Shown here one piece after another: positions 44,501-53,650 of a stretch of DNA of 64,000 bases. Each line of letters opens with the position of its first letter. Position 1 is the first letter of the stretch. The notes beneath the pieces were generated by a model. The model did not search any database. It saw only the letters and a list, made by a program, of their open reading frames with translations, and had not been told where the DNA came from. The translations under genes were made by a program, and so were the position numbers. The DNA comes from Neelides folsomi (Eukaryota > Arthropoda > Collembola > Neelipleona > Neelidae): the NCBI GenBank assembly GCA_034687125.1, contig JAQGBZ010000309.1:1-64000 (forward strand). Direction: 5' to 3'.

Positions 44501-47500
44501 ATCTATTCATCTTGTGTAAAGATTCTTCATATTTAAATGCTCAGTCTTGACTCATCTTGCTCTGACTATTTCTTATGTAATGTCTAATGTATAAAGAAGG
44601 GACGTGTGACAAAGAAGGGTTGAACAATGGGAAAATGTATTGTGTCACTTACACACGGACCTCTATTTATTTACAAGGAGTAGGCGAAGTCAAACTTTGA
44701 ATTCATTTCTCAGGTTGACTTCATTACTTAACCACCTGTGAGGCTTTGTCTATGGTTCAGTATAATACTCAAATTCAGCGTATGTATCTCATATATATTT
44801 ATATATATGCTATGCATTGTACATTTGTAATCTTTGTCTCTTTTTTGATTGATGGTTCCTTTTAGTAATTATCCTTCTGTAATGTCCAGGACCTAATTTG
44901 GTTATTTGGTTAATTACGCCTTCGCCTCAATTTCGAAATTTTTAATGAAATAAAGTCTAATAAATCAAATTTGAATATTAAGTTATTTAGGTTGAGAAAT
45001 TGAATTTGAACGCCCATTTATTAACTTTATTTTCATTGTTTGAAATTTTATTTTGATTGTAGGTTCAATTAAGAATGAATGAGCTTATTGGTTCAATGAA
45101 TTAAATAGCTATTATTAGTTTGATTGTGTTTAGAGGTTTAGACACACGTTGAGAAATGTAGGTTTAGATGGGCTTGGATTTTCTGATGGCTAATTGATGA
45201 AGGGAATTAAAAGTGTAGAGAATTGGAAATTGGGCTCAAAGGGTTTTTTATAGTGGAGAAGGAAGAAGTGAGTTTGAAACCCCCCTGAGAGCTTTTCTTT
45301 TATAGACGACTTAAATCAACGGATTTTAATTATCATCACTCTTAAATTGAATCTGTAGTTCGAACAACACAATTTCCAATTTGCAACGCCGTATTCAATT
45401 CAATTCATTCATTTTGGGCCTTTTACATTTTCACATACTGACAGATTCCATTGGGTCTTTTGAACTAAAAGTTCTAGACCTTCGATTTTCACCCTTTTCA
45501 CGTCAATTGATTATTCCGCCATTTAATTGCCATTTTGCCATTTAAATGTAAAGGAAGTGAGGAAAACGGAACACGTGATGAATAAAAGAGAAGATTCACT
45601 TTATAACACTTTTGATCGAGCTAATTATCCATCATGATTTTATAAAACTAAAATTTCCATTTTCAAAATTTTTTATATGATCGTCAAAAATTTCTCATGT
45701 ATAGAGAGATCTGTATATTATTTCTAATGTATAGAGATCTGTATATTATTTTTCATGTATCTGCATGGGTAATAAATCTCATAGGAAAATGAAATCGCTC
45801 GATAGGTAATAGTTAAATGTTCATGTCTGTAAAAATTAACTGTCCGAGGTGGAAGAGTTAAGCGTCTGGCTAAAGAGGAATATTTATCGCTATTTCAAAG
45901 GAAAGTGACGGGTTTGGTTTTTTTTGCATGAAAGTTGTAAAAAGATCAATTTTACAATTTGATAATTAATTTTATGTCTTTTTCTCCCATTCGAAATTAT
46001 TTATGTTGTTAAAAAAATTCTCAAATGGGAATTATGACCGTTGTATTAATTATGCATTTGGCTCATAAAAACCTCATATTAATTTAATGTAAGAATTCTT
46101 GTTAAATCGTAAAAATCCTTATAAGAGGCAAACCAAAACTGCTTTACTACAATTACAATTACAACCAAAAGGTCTAATGATAAGTTGAGTAAACTAGTTT
46201 TATTAGAAGTGAAATTGATTGATGTGTCTATAAAGAGAGACGTCGAGTGGGCCGAAATGTATACAGAGATTGTTATTGTGGAAGATCAGAAACTTTTACA
46301 GAATGAGATCAATTGTTTTTGCAATTCATTAAATATCAATTGTGCAAAATTTAACCCAGCAGGAGATTTCGAGGGTGGACCATGTGCATTTATTATATCG
46401 GTCTAGTAGACCGATACATTGTCTATATATCGATACATCGTCTATATATCGATACATCGTCTATATCGATATTGGTATTTGGTATTCCAAGCTCCATAAT
46501 TTTTACGATTTTATCCGCATTGTTTTAATGAATGATTCTGACGGAGCTATCTGTATTTAATATAAGATGTTTTATCATTCGCCGTCATTACGGCATTCTT
46601 TCTCAATGGCCTTTAGCCACGTTTTAATACAGTGAAATTAACACCCAATTAAGTTTCTCCGACCCCACACGTTCCCCGAAATAACGAGTCTGCATTCTAA
46701 GACAATCCCGAGTTGAGTGACCCAAAGGATCATGATATAAAGTATCAACAAGGGTGGATAATGAATGAAATAACCCAACTTTCCCTTTATTCCCATAAAT
46801 CCCCTTTGGCCCAATACGCTCCATCCAGACACGCATTGAAGACATATGTAATATACAAAAACTCGCATACGGCGTTAATTCGAATTTAATGCTTGTTGAG
46901 GGCGGAAGAATAAAACTTGGGCTTTCATACCGGACGAGTCTTGAACCTGTAAATGTTCCTAATGGCTCTTCTATACAAAACTAATTATAAGACCATACCT
47001 GTAATATATAAGGGTTTTAGGTGTATACAATTCATACTTTTTTTATATTTTATAGCTCATAATGTTCATAAAATTTCTTTCCTTTTTTTTATCATTATTT
47101 GAGTTGCCATTTATTTCACACAATTTAAAGGATTTAAAGGACAAATAGCAAAACGTGAAAATAATTAAACGACATTTCTTTCATTGTGCTTTAATGGAAA
47201 AATTAAAGTTATGGTCAAACTTGTATTAAAAGGACCATTTTGTGATATTGGTCATGCTCATACACACATCATAATGATCCCTTTACAAATCTTAATGGTT
47301 TGTTTTATTGTGTACACTTATGTTTAGTTAAAGTTTAGTTAGTAAGTTAAGTTAAAGTGAATGTTAAGTTTAATAAAGAAAATGTTGGTTTTAATAAAAA
47401 TTTGTTCTTTAGGTGAAACGGTATTTGTACGGGTGCGTGGCTCATCATTATATTGCGACTCTTCTCCTCAGCGATTGTGTATTTTGTGAAGAAACACTCG

Positions 47501-50500
47501 AGTCATTCCGGTATCTTTATTCTGAAACGGAGAATGCGGCCGTTACCGATATCCGTGTCCCTGCAAATGAAGAAGAAATGAAGATTTTAGGATTTTGCCA
47601 TTTGAGACAATCATTAACAAGTCTTGAAGATTCTGCAAGAGCAGCAAGGTAAAATTATTTAATATTTAGCATATTTAGCAAACTTTGCTAAATTTTCATT
47701 TAATGTGCAAGGGTAGTAGATATGTAAGTATTGTTAAAATTTGCCATTAAAATGTATTAAATTTTAAAAAAAGGATGAACAGAGAGCTGAGAGGTAAAGC
47801 AGGATTGCAGTCAGCTTTGAACTCGATGAAAGACAAAATCCTTACAACCTTTGAGCGGAAGGGAATTCAAAGCGAAGAAGATCTTGAACAATTTCTCGAC
47901 CCTCCTCAGATCGTTGGTAAGTTAAAATCCCTCACATCTGTAAAGATCTTACAAAATCTTGTATACGGGAATGAATTCTCCCTATTCAGTATTTTATAAT
48001 AAACAACTGTATTTTTAAAATATTCTTTTTATATACCATACCTAGTTTCAGTAGATATGTGTATAATTAGTGGTATAGGTCCATAAATAAGCAAAACTGA
48101 AAAATTGGACATTTCATTTCCCAATAACATTTCCGTCTCCTCCCACAGTTCATTAAACTTCTCCCACTTCTACTCCTGTTATAATTAATTGAGACATTTT
48201 CTCGAGAATGGGTGGAAGTAAGTCACGTCTTTGGGCCATCAAATGAAAATTGAGGCATGAAGTAGGAATTATTTCATTTTTATACATGACTTACTATCTA
48301 TCACATGTATTATGATTTCTTAAGCCTAAGTAGAGATTTGCCAAGGCGTGAGAATTCAACTAACTAACCATAAGTAAGTTGGAAATTATTTTACGGGAAG
48401 AACCTGTTACAATTTTAATATCATTTCATTAACTTTACTACTTATGTATACGATCAGACCAGAGTATGATTTTTTTAATAATTTTAAAAATCATAAAGTC
48501 ATGAATGGAAAAATGAAGAGTCATTTTTCAATTTGAGATTAATTTTTGAATCTCAATTTAAAGGGAAAAATAACTTGAGTTGTAGAATCGAAGAATTTAC
48601 CAATCAATTAAACATTAAGAGTGTTCATTAAGAAAGGCTCATCTTATTGTTTTTCAAGGAAGAATTCTACGTATTTAGTAAAAGGGAATTTAAGGTAGTG
48701 AAGTTAAATGCGTGAAGTTGCTTCTGCTCTACAAATTGAGATCATTGAACAATTAATTAAAATAATTAGGTCTTGACACTATTTGTAAATTTTGTTGTGT
48801 TTATACATGTACGTTACATACGTACATGTACGTTACATACGTACATGTACGTTGTGTACTCTTTGTTGGCACGCTTTAATGATAGAAATTTGAGATTTTT
48901 ATTACTTTGATAATAAATACAGTACTTAGGTGCAATTTATTATTTATAGTTTTTTTTATACCAGAAGCTCCGTAAATGAATACAATAATTTAGAAATTTG
49001 GTTTCATTTAACTTTGCAATTAGAAATACAATAACGTCGATAATTTTCTCTATCCATAAAGATTCGTTAAGGGTTTTAAAGAATTTAAGCTCTGTGAGTT
49101 TGTGTGGTAGATGGGGAAAAGACTGAGCGTTAAGATCTGAAGGATTTATTGAATAATTAAAAATTAAAGGGGGTCTTTAGCCTAAAGGAAAAAGAAAAGT
49201 CTGACCAACGATGAATTGATTCAAAAGTAATTTCAGTTTTATTCTCCGATTCACAATAGACAGATGAATATTATGGGTAGGATAAATTAATGTTTCATGG
49301 TTAGGAGTTTGTAAAGGAAAAGGTGTCATTTGAACGATAAATAATATTTAATTTTCCCATGATTCCACCGTGGAATTTCCACGTGTTTCTTCCAACAACT
49401 CTCTGAGTTGGGATGAAGGAAATTGGCAATTTGGCATTTCCTACTTGGGGATTATTCTTATGGTTAAGGAAGGAATAAATTGAAGAGGAAGGGGAAATTA
49501 AGGAGGGCCCGGTGGATCTTCAATCATTAGTAATTATAGGAAAAGAGGAGCAAAAGTGTTGCATGAATGAGTTTCTAGTGCACGAACTTAAGATGTAAAG
49601 TAAAAGTATTACTTACACATCTTCAAAACTGCAATTACACTAATAAGAATAATAACTTGTGTCGATCATGTTTTGTTATTTAGTCATATCTTTTACAATA
49701 TACTTACCTATATACTCTACAAATATGGTATATAGAAATATTATTTCTTTATATTTTTCATTTATACTTAAAGATAGTATTTGTTAAATATGCTTAACAG
49801 TTTAACCATCCTCTTGAGACTTTCCATCATCATTATTATTTCCATCATTATTTATGTAGTTCATAAAATCCATTAGATCCTTATTGAGCAGAAAAGCATT
49901 AAAATGTTTAAAAGTTAGTGGTTTTTAATTAAATGGTTTTTTAATTTAATGCTTTTTATTTATTTCAGCTGCAACAAAATTCCAACTTGAATTAAGTCCA
50001 CCAGATCTTTCAACTCATTCGTTCGAAGATCCCTTCAAAGGCCTTGGACCTTTATCCCTTTTCTCAGCCAAGCGTCACTGGTCAGCTCCAAGACATGTCA
50101 CATTGCACAGACGTGGCGATGGGTTTGGTCTTTCTGTTAAAGGATCCGCACCCGTTGCTATTGCTTCCGTCGACGACAGATCTCCTGCCGAGGTTTGACT
50201 TACAATTTTCCTTTTTTCGTATTTACCAACACATTTCCGTAACACTTACATATATTACTCATTATGAGAAAATCACGGATTTTGGGGATAAAACCCATAT
50301 TTGGGAGAGACGTCTTAAAGGGTCATAATTTCAGACGTCTATTGTGCATCGGAAAGAACATAGGAAAGTTACACGTTATAAAATCCCATTCATAATTTTC
50401 ACACGTTGGGTTGAGGGAATTTTGCAAAAGTCTGTCTAATATAACAATGTTAATACATTCAGTCCTGACAGTGTTTTAATAATTTCGTGGTTCCTCAAGT

Positions 50501-52449
50501 GTCGCATTTCACTCCTTCACCCTCAAAATCTTACGGCCTACTTAACCATAAAAATCTGTTGACTTTATCATCATCCTCAAAGACGCTCACGTATATGTAA
50601 ATAAATACACTAAAGTGAACATATAATGCGGATGGTGAAAAATGTGCGTTGTATGTAACGAGGTTACTTACACCCCACTACTCCATTATTAACATTCTTC
50701 GTGTCTGTTTGTATAAAAATGAGATTGGAACATAAAAATTATAATTTTACTTTTTTACTTTCTAAAACTAGCTAAAACTTTCATTTGCTTTGAATGACAC
50801 TTGTGCTCGACTCAGATTTAACCTTTTTTTACTGCACGAGTTGTCATCAATTTAAACTCTTTTTAAAGCTTACATGTCAGGAGGATATTTAACACTCACT
50901 TTGACATCAGACACTTTTAATGACAAGTTGTAGTTATATTATATGCATGTATTAAAGTTTAAGATAAATTTTATTGAGATTCGGTCGAAGTAATTCCCAT
51001 TTATTCGCGTGAGGTCTGGTTGGCGACCGTGGAGGGAGGCGGAGTAGAGAAAAGGGAAATTTTGCACAATTTGTCTTGGTGGGGACGGAAGGCTCGGAGT
51101 TGTTCCGGAATTTGACGGATGAAAAGAAGAAGAGCAACAGTTGGGAGGTTCAAGGTCTTGAGAGTGCAATCTGTAACATGGGAATTTATATAGAGACAAC
51201 ACAACACACCTTTAGCTCTTTTTAAGCTTTTTGGAATCACATTCACGATCAGAGGCTTAAATTCGACACGCAAATTCTCTAATCTCAAGTTGAAGATAAA
51301 GAGACTGTGTCTGATATAGGAATAATATTGTTCTCATCCCCCAGACCGGAAAGTGTTCAATACGAGGTTTCCATTGTCCGCAATTGTGGAATCCTCCAGG
51401 ATCTTTTTTCCACCAAAGTTTCTTTTTTTAAAGAATGTTCTTTGTTTGAAATGTAATGAGATGAAAACATGAAGGAAATTGCAAACTCATAAAAATCGAA
51501 TGTTTTAATTAAGCTAGACTTACAATTACCGACTTGTTACATACATTCATGGAAAAACGAAATACAATATATGGTAATACAGATACAAGTGGAATATATT
51601 TTATTTAAATCTGTGTATAGAATATATGTATATATGATCCTACCACTGGTACTAAAGAAGATGAATGATAAAATTTAAACATTTTTTTCCTTTAATTAAT
51701 TGCTAAATCTTTACATTGTTTCATTAGCTCGGAGGAGTTCGACCTGGAGATATCATTGTTGGAATTGGCGGCAACGATGCTCGATGGTTGGGTCATGATG
51801 AAATTGTCAATCTTGTGAGGAATGCCGGTGATTCTCTCGCGCTTCGACTTGTTACTCCAATGGATCATAAAGTCAGAGGATTGAATTTGTCAAACCAAAC
51901 GCTTGAGGTAAAAAATAATGATTTTTAATGATTTAACTTTTAATTATTTACTTATTCTTATTAAAGTTAGTATTCATCTATAATTACAATTAGTTAGTTG
52001 ATGTTAAAACATTCTATTTAATTATTGGTTTTAATTGACAATTTAGGGCACTCATCGAAGTAAAGGAAGAAGTTCTCCTCATTCTACAAGTGGAAGCAGT
52101 AATGCAAGTCTTGGAGGATCTTCTTCTTGTACTCCAAGGAGTTCTTCTGGTTCTTCTTCTTCGGGGTAAGAAAACATTGCTTTAATGATCTTCATAAAAC
52201 CTGTGACTTTATTCCTAATTGACTTTATTCCTTATTGGCAAATCATTAAAATGGCAGTTTGACTTATACTTAATAAAATGATTTTATTGGTTCTTTAGTG
52301 GAAGCATGGGACGAAGTCGCAGCGGAGGTTCTGCAAGTCCTCCAGGTTCAGATAGCAAAGTTAAGAAATTGACAAGATCGCTATTTAGAAGATCAAAATC
52401 CAAAGAGAAGAATCCAGATATTTTCAAATCCAATGTGATTCTTCGTTAA
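11510..52449 (+). CDS. Rhp: rhophilin (HR1-BRO1-PDZ Rho-binding scaffold), complete, 14 coding exons
   Basis: Exons: 11510-11554, 28645-28760, 33834-33962, 35242-35317, 37709-37786, 37872-37996, 38978-39239, 39814-40038, 47413-47648, 47774-47916, 49969-50192, 51728-51907, 52047-52165, 52299-52449. Every boundary is GT-AG, all phases agree, and the total is 2109 bases (702 residues plus TAA), close to the usual length of about 670-720 for rhophilins. Order: HR1 antiparallel coiled coil (about residues 16-97), BRO1 (about 103-478), PDZ (about 520-600, carboxylate loop GFGL at 530-533), then a Ser-rich and basic tail. Rhophilins bind GTP-Rho through HR1 and act as cytoplasmic scaffolds linking Rho to actin and trafficking; that role is family knowledge. 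The downstream exons are certain by homology. The first exon rests on phase-0 joining, the adjacent promoter-like patch and a GTAAGC donor. Confidence 0.93.
11555..28644 (+). other. rhophilin intron 1 (17 kb)
   Basis: Starts GTAAGC and ends TTTTTTACAG. Mostly A+T-rich and without recognised coding sequence, apart from a coding-like fragment at 26946-27353. It carries 10 of the window's 19 CAGGTAG words (13919, 16420, 16473, 21726, 21842, 23419, 23648, 24631, 27145 and 27158), and a run of TACCTGTA/TACAGTAT-like text at 21841-21930. A 13-base unit is repeated in inverted orientation at 12077-12123. Slightly G+C-richer islands lie near 20290-20440 and 23480-23860. Long first introns often hold enhancers; that is inference here. 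Confidence 0.6.
26946..27353 (+). pseudogene. unrecognised two-exon coding-like fragment inside rhophilin intron 1
   Basis: ATG at 26946 opens a 32-codon frame with coding-like composition (SLEPILDHLCQILEHE) that ends in TGA at 27042. Shifting by one base near an AAA run at about 27027-27029 continues into a second coding-like stretch (DDEARNWIGTVNSVLPALLP, then SSSSIIKRAATIQ) ending at a CAG/GTAGAT donor at 27147/27148. An acceptor TAATAG at 27275 opens a frame in the same phase (EPERIVPPTLGIELGIW) that stops at 27351-27353. The 128-base intron and matching phase are better than chance, yet the one-base break needs explaining: a decayed copy, a fragment, or an assembly indel. I do not recognise the family. 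Confidence 0.35.
28645..33962 (+). CDS. Rhp: rhophilin exons 2-3: HR1 Rho-binding domain
   Basis: Exon 2 (28645-28760) begins GSDPCRATCRGSLQSRR and continues through the strongly conserved RLRAGAENLLR. Exon 3 (33834-33962) completes the second helix with KETATLELSFVNSHL and LLREQLAELNGCLEAYQ. Together these are the two helices of the HR1 (REM) coiled coil that binds GTP-bound Rho. The Arg codon AGA is split by intron 2 (AG in exon 2, A in exon 3). Exon 3 could be read past its GTTAGT donor for a further 70 codons without a stop, but the next conserved block is only reached by splicing. Confidence 0.93.
31485..32058. mobile_element. foldback element / long-TIR MITE in rhophilin intron 2
   Basis: The text from 31485 rightwards matches the reverse complement of the text ending at 32058. 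The outer 105 or so bases of each arm (31485-31591 and 31950-32058) differ at only a handful of positions; for example AAGTTCGGCAGTTCGATTTT on the left is mirrored as AAAATCGAACTGCCGAACTT on the right. Similarity continues inward, with one block of about 25 extra bases on the left, to roughly 31735 and 31840, leaving a central loop of about 100 bases. The ends can be read as TA-CTGTGAAAG...CTTTCACAG-TA, compatible with a 2-base TA duplication. No transposase is encoded, so it is non-autonomous. Confidence 0.8.
33317..33510 (+). promoter_or_regulatory. candidate internal promoter and non-coding first exon of rhophilin
   Basis: A TATAAA at 33317-33322 is followed by an unusually G+C-rich stretch in this A+T-rich intron, then a good donor (GGGAT/GTGAGT at 33510/33511), about 320 bases before the HR1 exon 3 acceptor. 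Between them a small frame runs from ATG 33386 to TAA 33496 (MFCLYGLVTAGVCERD...). If transcription started near 33347, splicing to exon 3 or 4 would give an mRNA whose first in-frame conserved Met is the one in exon 4 (MIPLGLKET), producing a BRO1-PDZ form without a full HR1 domain. This is inference; no initiator motif is clear. Confidence 0.25.
35242..47916 (+). CDS. Rhp: rhophilin exons 4-10: BRO1 domain
   Basis: Exon 4 opens with SSLPMIPLGLKETRDIDF, the conserved entry to BRO1. Exon 5 gives DFILEHYSEDG, and exon 6 ends with a Phe-Phe-Pro and Phe-Phe-Glu-Trp stretch. Exon 7 carries the family hallmark WYDALTGVPSVQ, then FEKASVLFNLAALHTQIG. Exons 8-10 finish the helical domain, including EYERVAELL, a Trp in PPAWSSL, and a long basic/acidic helical pair. 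BRO1 is an alpha-helical banana-shaped domain shared with Alix and HD-PTP; in rhophilins it surrounds a coiled-coil region. Splice phases across exons 4-10 are consistent and no stop or frameshift interrupts them. Confidence 0.95.
43922..44001. mobile_element. 80-base Tc1/mariner-type MITE with near-perfect inverted repeats
   Basis: The element reads TA-CAGGGTGGGCCACAAG...CTTATGGCCCACCCTG-TA. Its terminal inverted repeats are about 31 bases each with a single mismatch (C versus T at position 13), separated by a loop of about 12 bases. Flanking TA dinucleotides at both ends fit the TA target duplication of Tc1/mariner transposases, and CAGGGTG-type termini are common in that superfamily. It has no coding capacity, so it depends on a transposase elsewhere. 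The near identity of the arms suggests recent insertion or RNA-hairpin constraint. Confidence 0.85.
46396..46467. repeat. 21-base perfect palindrome followed by 19-base tandem repeat
   Basis: TATCGGTCTA-G-TAGACCGATA at 46396-46416 is a perfect inverted repeat with a one-base centre. It overlaps the first copy of a tandem unit GATACATCGTCTATATATC: copies at 46413-46431 (one mismatch), 46432-46450, and 46451-46467 (two bases shorter). The unit itself contains the palindrome TATATATCGATA at its junctions. Confidence 0.85.
48805..48852. repeat. 19-base tandem repeat with internal palindromes, 2.5 copies
   Basis: ACATGTACGTTACATACGT is repeated exactly at 48805-48823 and 48824-48842, with a partial copy to 48852. 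ACATGT and ACGTACATGTACGT are palindromic, so the array can form several hairpins. It lies in rhophilin intron 10 (47917-49968), which otherwise shows nothing recognisable. Confidence 0.85.
49969..51907 (+). CDS. Rhp: rhophilin exons 11-12: linker and PDZ domain
   Basis: Exon 11 carries the post-BRO1 linker (FKGLGPLSLFSAKRHW, conserved in rhophilins) and the start of the PDZ domain, with VTLHRRGDGFGLSVKG supplying the first strand and the GFGL carboxylate-binding loop. Exon 12 completes it with LGGVRPGDIIVGIGG, DARWLGHDEIVNLVRNAG and LALRLVTP, covering strands, the second helix and the last strand. The intron between them (50193-51727) splits the domain after the SPAE of the second strand region in phase 0. 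Intron 11 holds a G+C-richer patch at about 51000-51150 in which I see no gene. Confidence 0.95.
52047..52449 (+). CDS. Rhp: rhophilin exons 13-14: Ser-rich, basic C-terminal tail
   Basis: Exon 13 (52047-52165) encodes a Ser/Gly/Pro/Arg-rich, low-complexity stretch with no fold evident. Exon 14 (52299-52449) continues Ser/Gly-rich and then turns basic (KVKKLTRSLFRRSKSKEK) before ending ...IFKSNVILR with TAA at 52447-52449. Such a tail is probably disordered and phosphorylatable, and RSxS/RRSKS patterns would suit basophilic kinases or 14-3-3 binding; that is inference. The final residues do not form a classical PDZ ligand. Confidence 0.9.
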
Positions 52450-53650
52450 TTCCATATAGATGCTATTTATATAATAATATGCAATTACCTTATCATAATA
52501 CTTATGTTAAAGTTCTTCTTTTCACTGTGTATTCTTTCACTTTTGGTTCATGTTATGGGAGATTGGTTTAAGTCGGATTAGACTTGGGAGCTTTATGTAA
52601 TTAGGTAATATTCTAAAAATATTTAATTTATGCATAAAACGATGCTTAATGGTATGTGTACATTTTTAGTTTGGGATGCAATTATAAATAGAGGATTTAT
52701 ATTAGACAGGTGAATTCATTAATATTCTTATTATGCTAAAAAAAAGTGTTATTAAACCAATGCTGATATTTTGTAATTAATAATTTTGAAGGTTTATAAA
52801 ATTAATGAATCGTGAATATTTAAATATAATATTTATTATTCATTTTGTATACCGTTTGGTAATGTACTTGATTTTGAACGATTTATATAAGAGACAACGA
52901 ATATTGGATAGAATGAATATATTATTTGTTATATGAATATTATATTTATAAGCAAATGTTGATCATTTTGATAAATATAATAGAACTACGTTTATCAGAG
53001 TCTGCATGAATTTGTTAATTTAACAGCTTCAATTACTGAAGCGTCAATCATTGTAGTACAATTTTCTACGCTACGTATTATTTATAAGTTTATACATAAG
53101 ATATGCTATTTTCATTTTTTATTTCTAAATAAAAATATTCAACGAGGGATTTAAGATAATAAATTAATTCTGGCCGTGTGACGTTCCAATTAAAATATGC
53201 AAGTAAAATAAATAATGGAATTTACTTTTAAGGTGAAAATCTAAAAGCAATCATAAATGACTAATAAAAGAAGACATTCTTTAGTGTTTAGATTTGATAG
53301 TGAAATGACTTGACGATTATGCAATATTTTTAAGGCCATTTATATTAGATTATAATTAATTAGTGTATGTAAGAAAATCTGCCCAAAGACATAATTATGT
53401 AATATTGTGGAGAATTTATTGAAGACTAACTTTAATATACAATGTGCCGAATGTATCTGTTTATGATAATAATATACCAATAGTTAAGATCATAATTTGT
53501 ATAACATAATATTAATTAAAATTTGAATTTATATTGTATAAGTTTTAGCTTTTAAGTAATAGCTATGTATAAGTTTTTAGAATTATTCAAGAGAAATTAA
53601 AAAAGATCATGTAATCATTATAAATAATAGAAAATAAAGAATGAGACTTG
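52450..53650 (+). other. rhophilin 3' UTR with candidate poly(A) signals
   Basis: After the stop codon the sequence is very A+T-rich without open frames. AATAAA occurs at 53128-53133 and again at 53633-53638, each a candidate polyadenylation signal. Either would give a 3' UTR of about 0.7 or 1.2 kb. The second, followed by GAATGAGACTTGGTGAG, is the better placed for a GT-rich downstream element. Confidence 0.4.

Larger units (their letters stand above)
40039..47412 (+). other. rhophilin intron 8 (7.4 kb)
   Basis: Begins GTAAAA after TACAG and ends TCTTTAG. No nested gene is recognised. It contains a mariner-type MITE (43922-44001), a near-tandem duplication at about 45697-45760 (ATGTATAGAGATCTGTATATT repeated), a coding-like but unassigned frame at 46185-46406, and a perfect palindrome with an attached tandem repeat at 46396-46467. 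CAGGTAG occurs at 43195. Confidence 0.6.

Noticed and set aside
50939-51288. Minus-strand frames of 61-95 codons in rhophilin intron 11
   Set aside because: Overlapping frames in three registers with no family or splice pattern; they reflect a local G+C-rich stretch free of stops.
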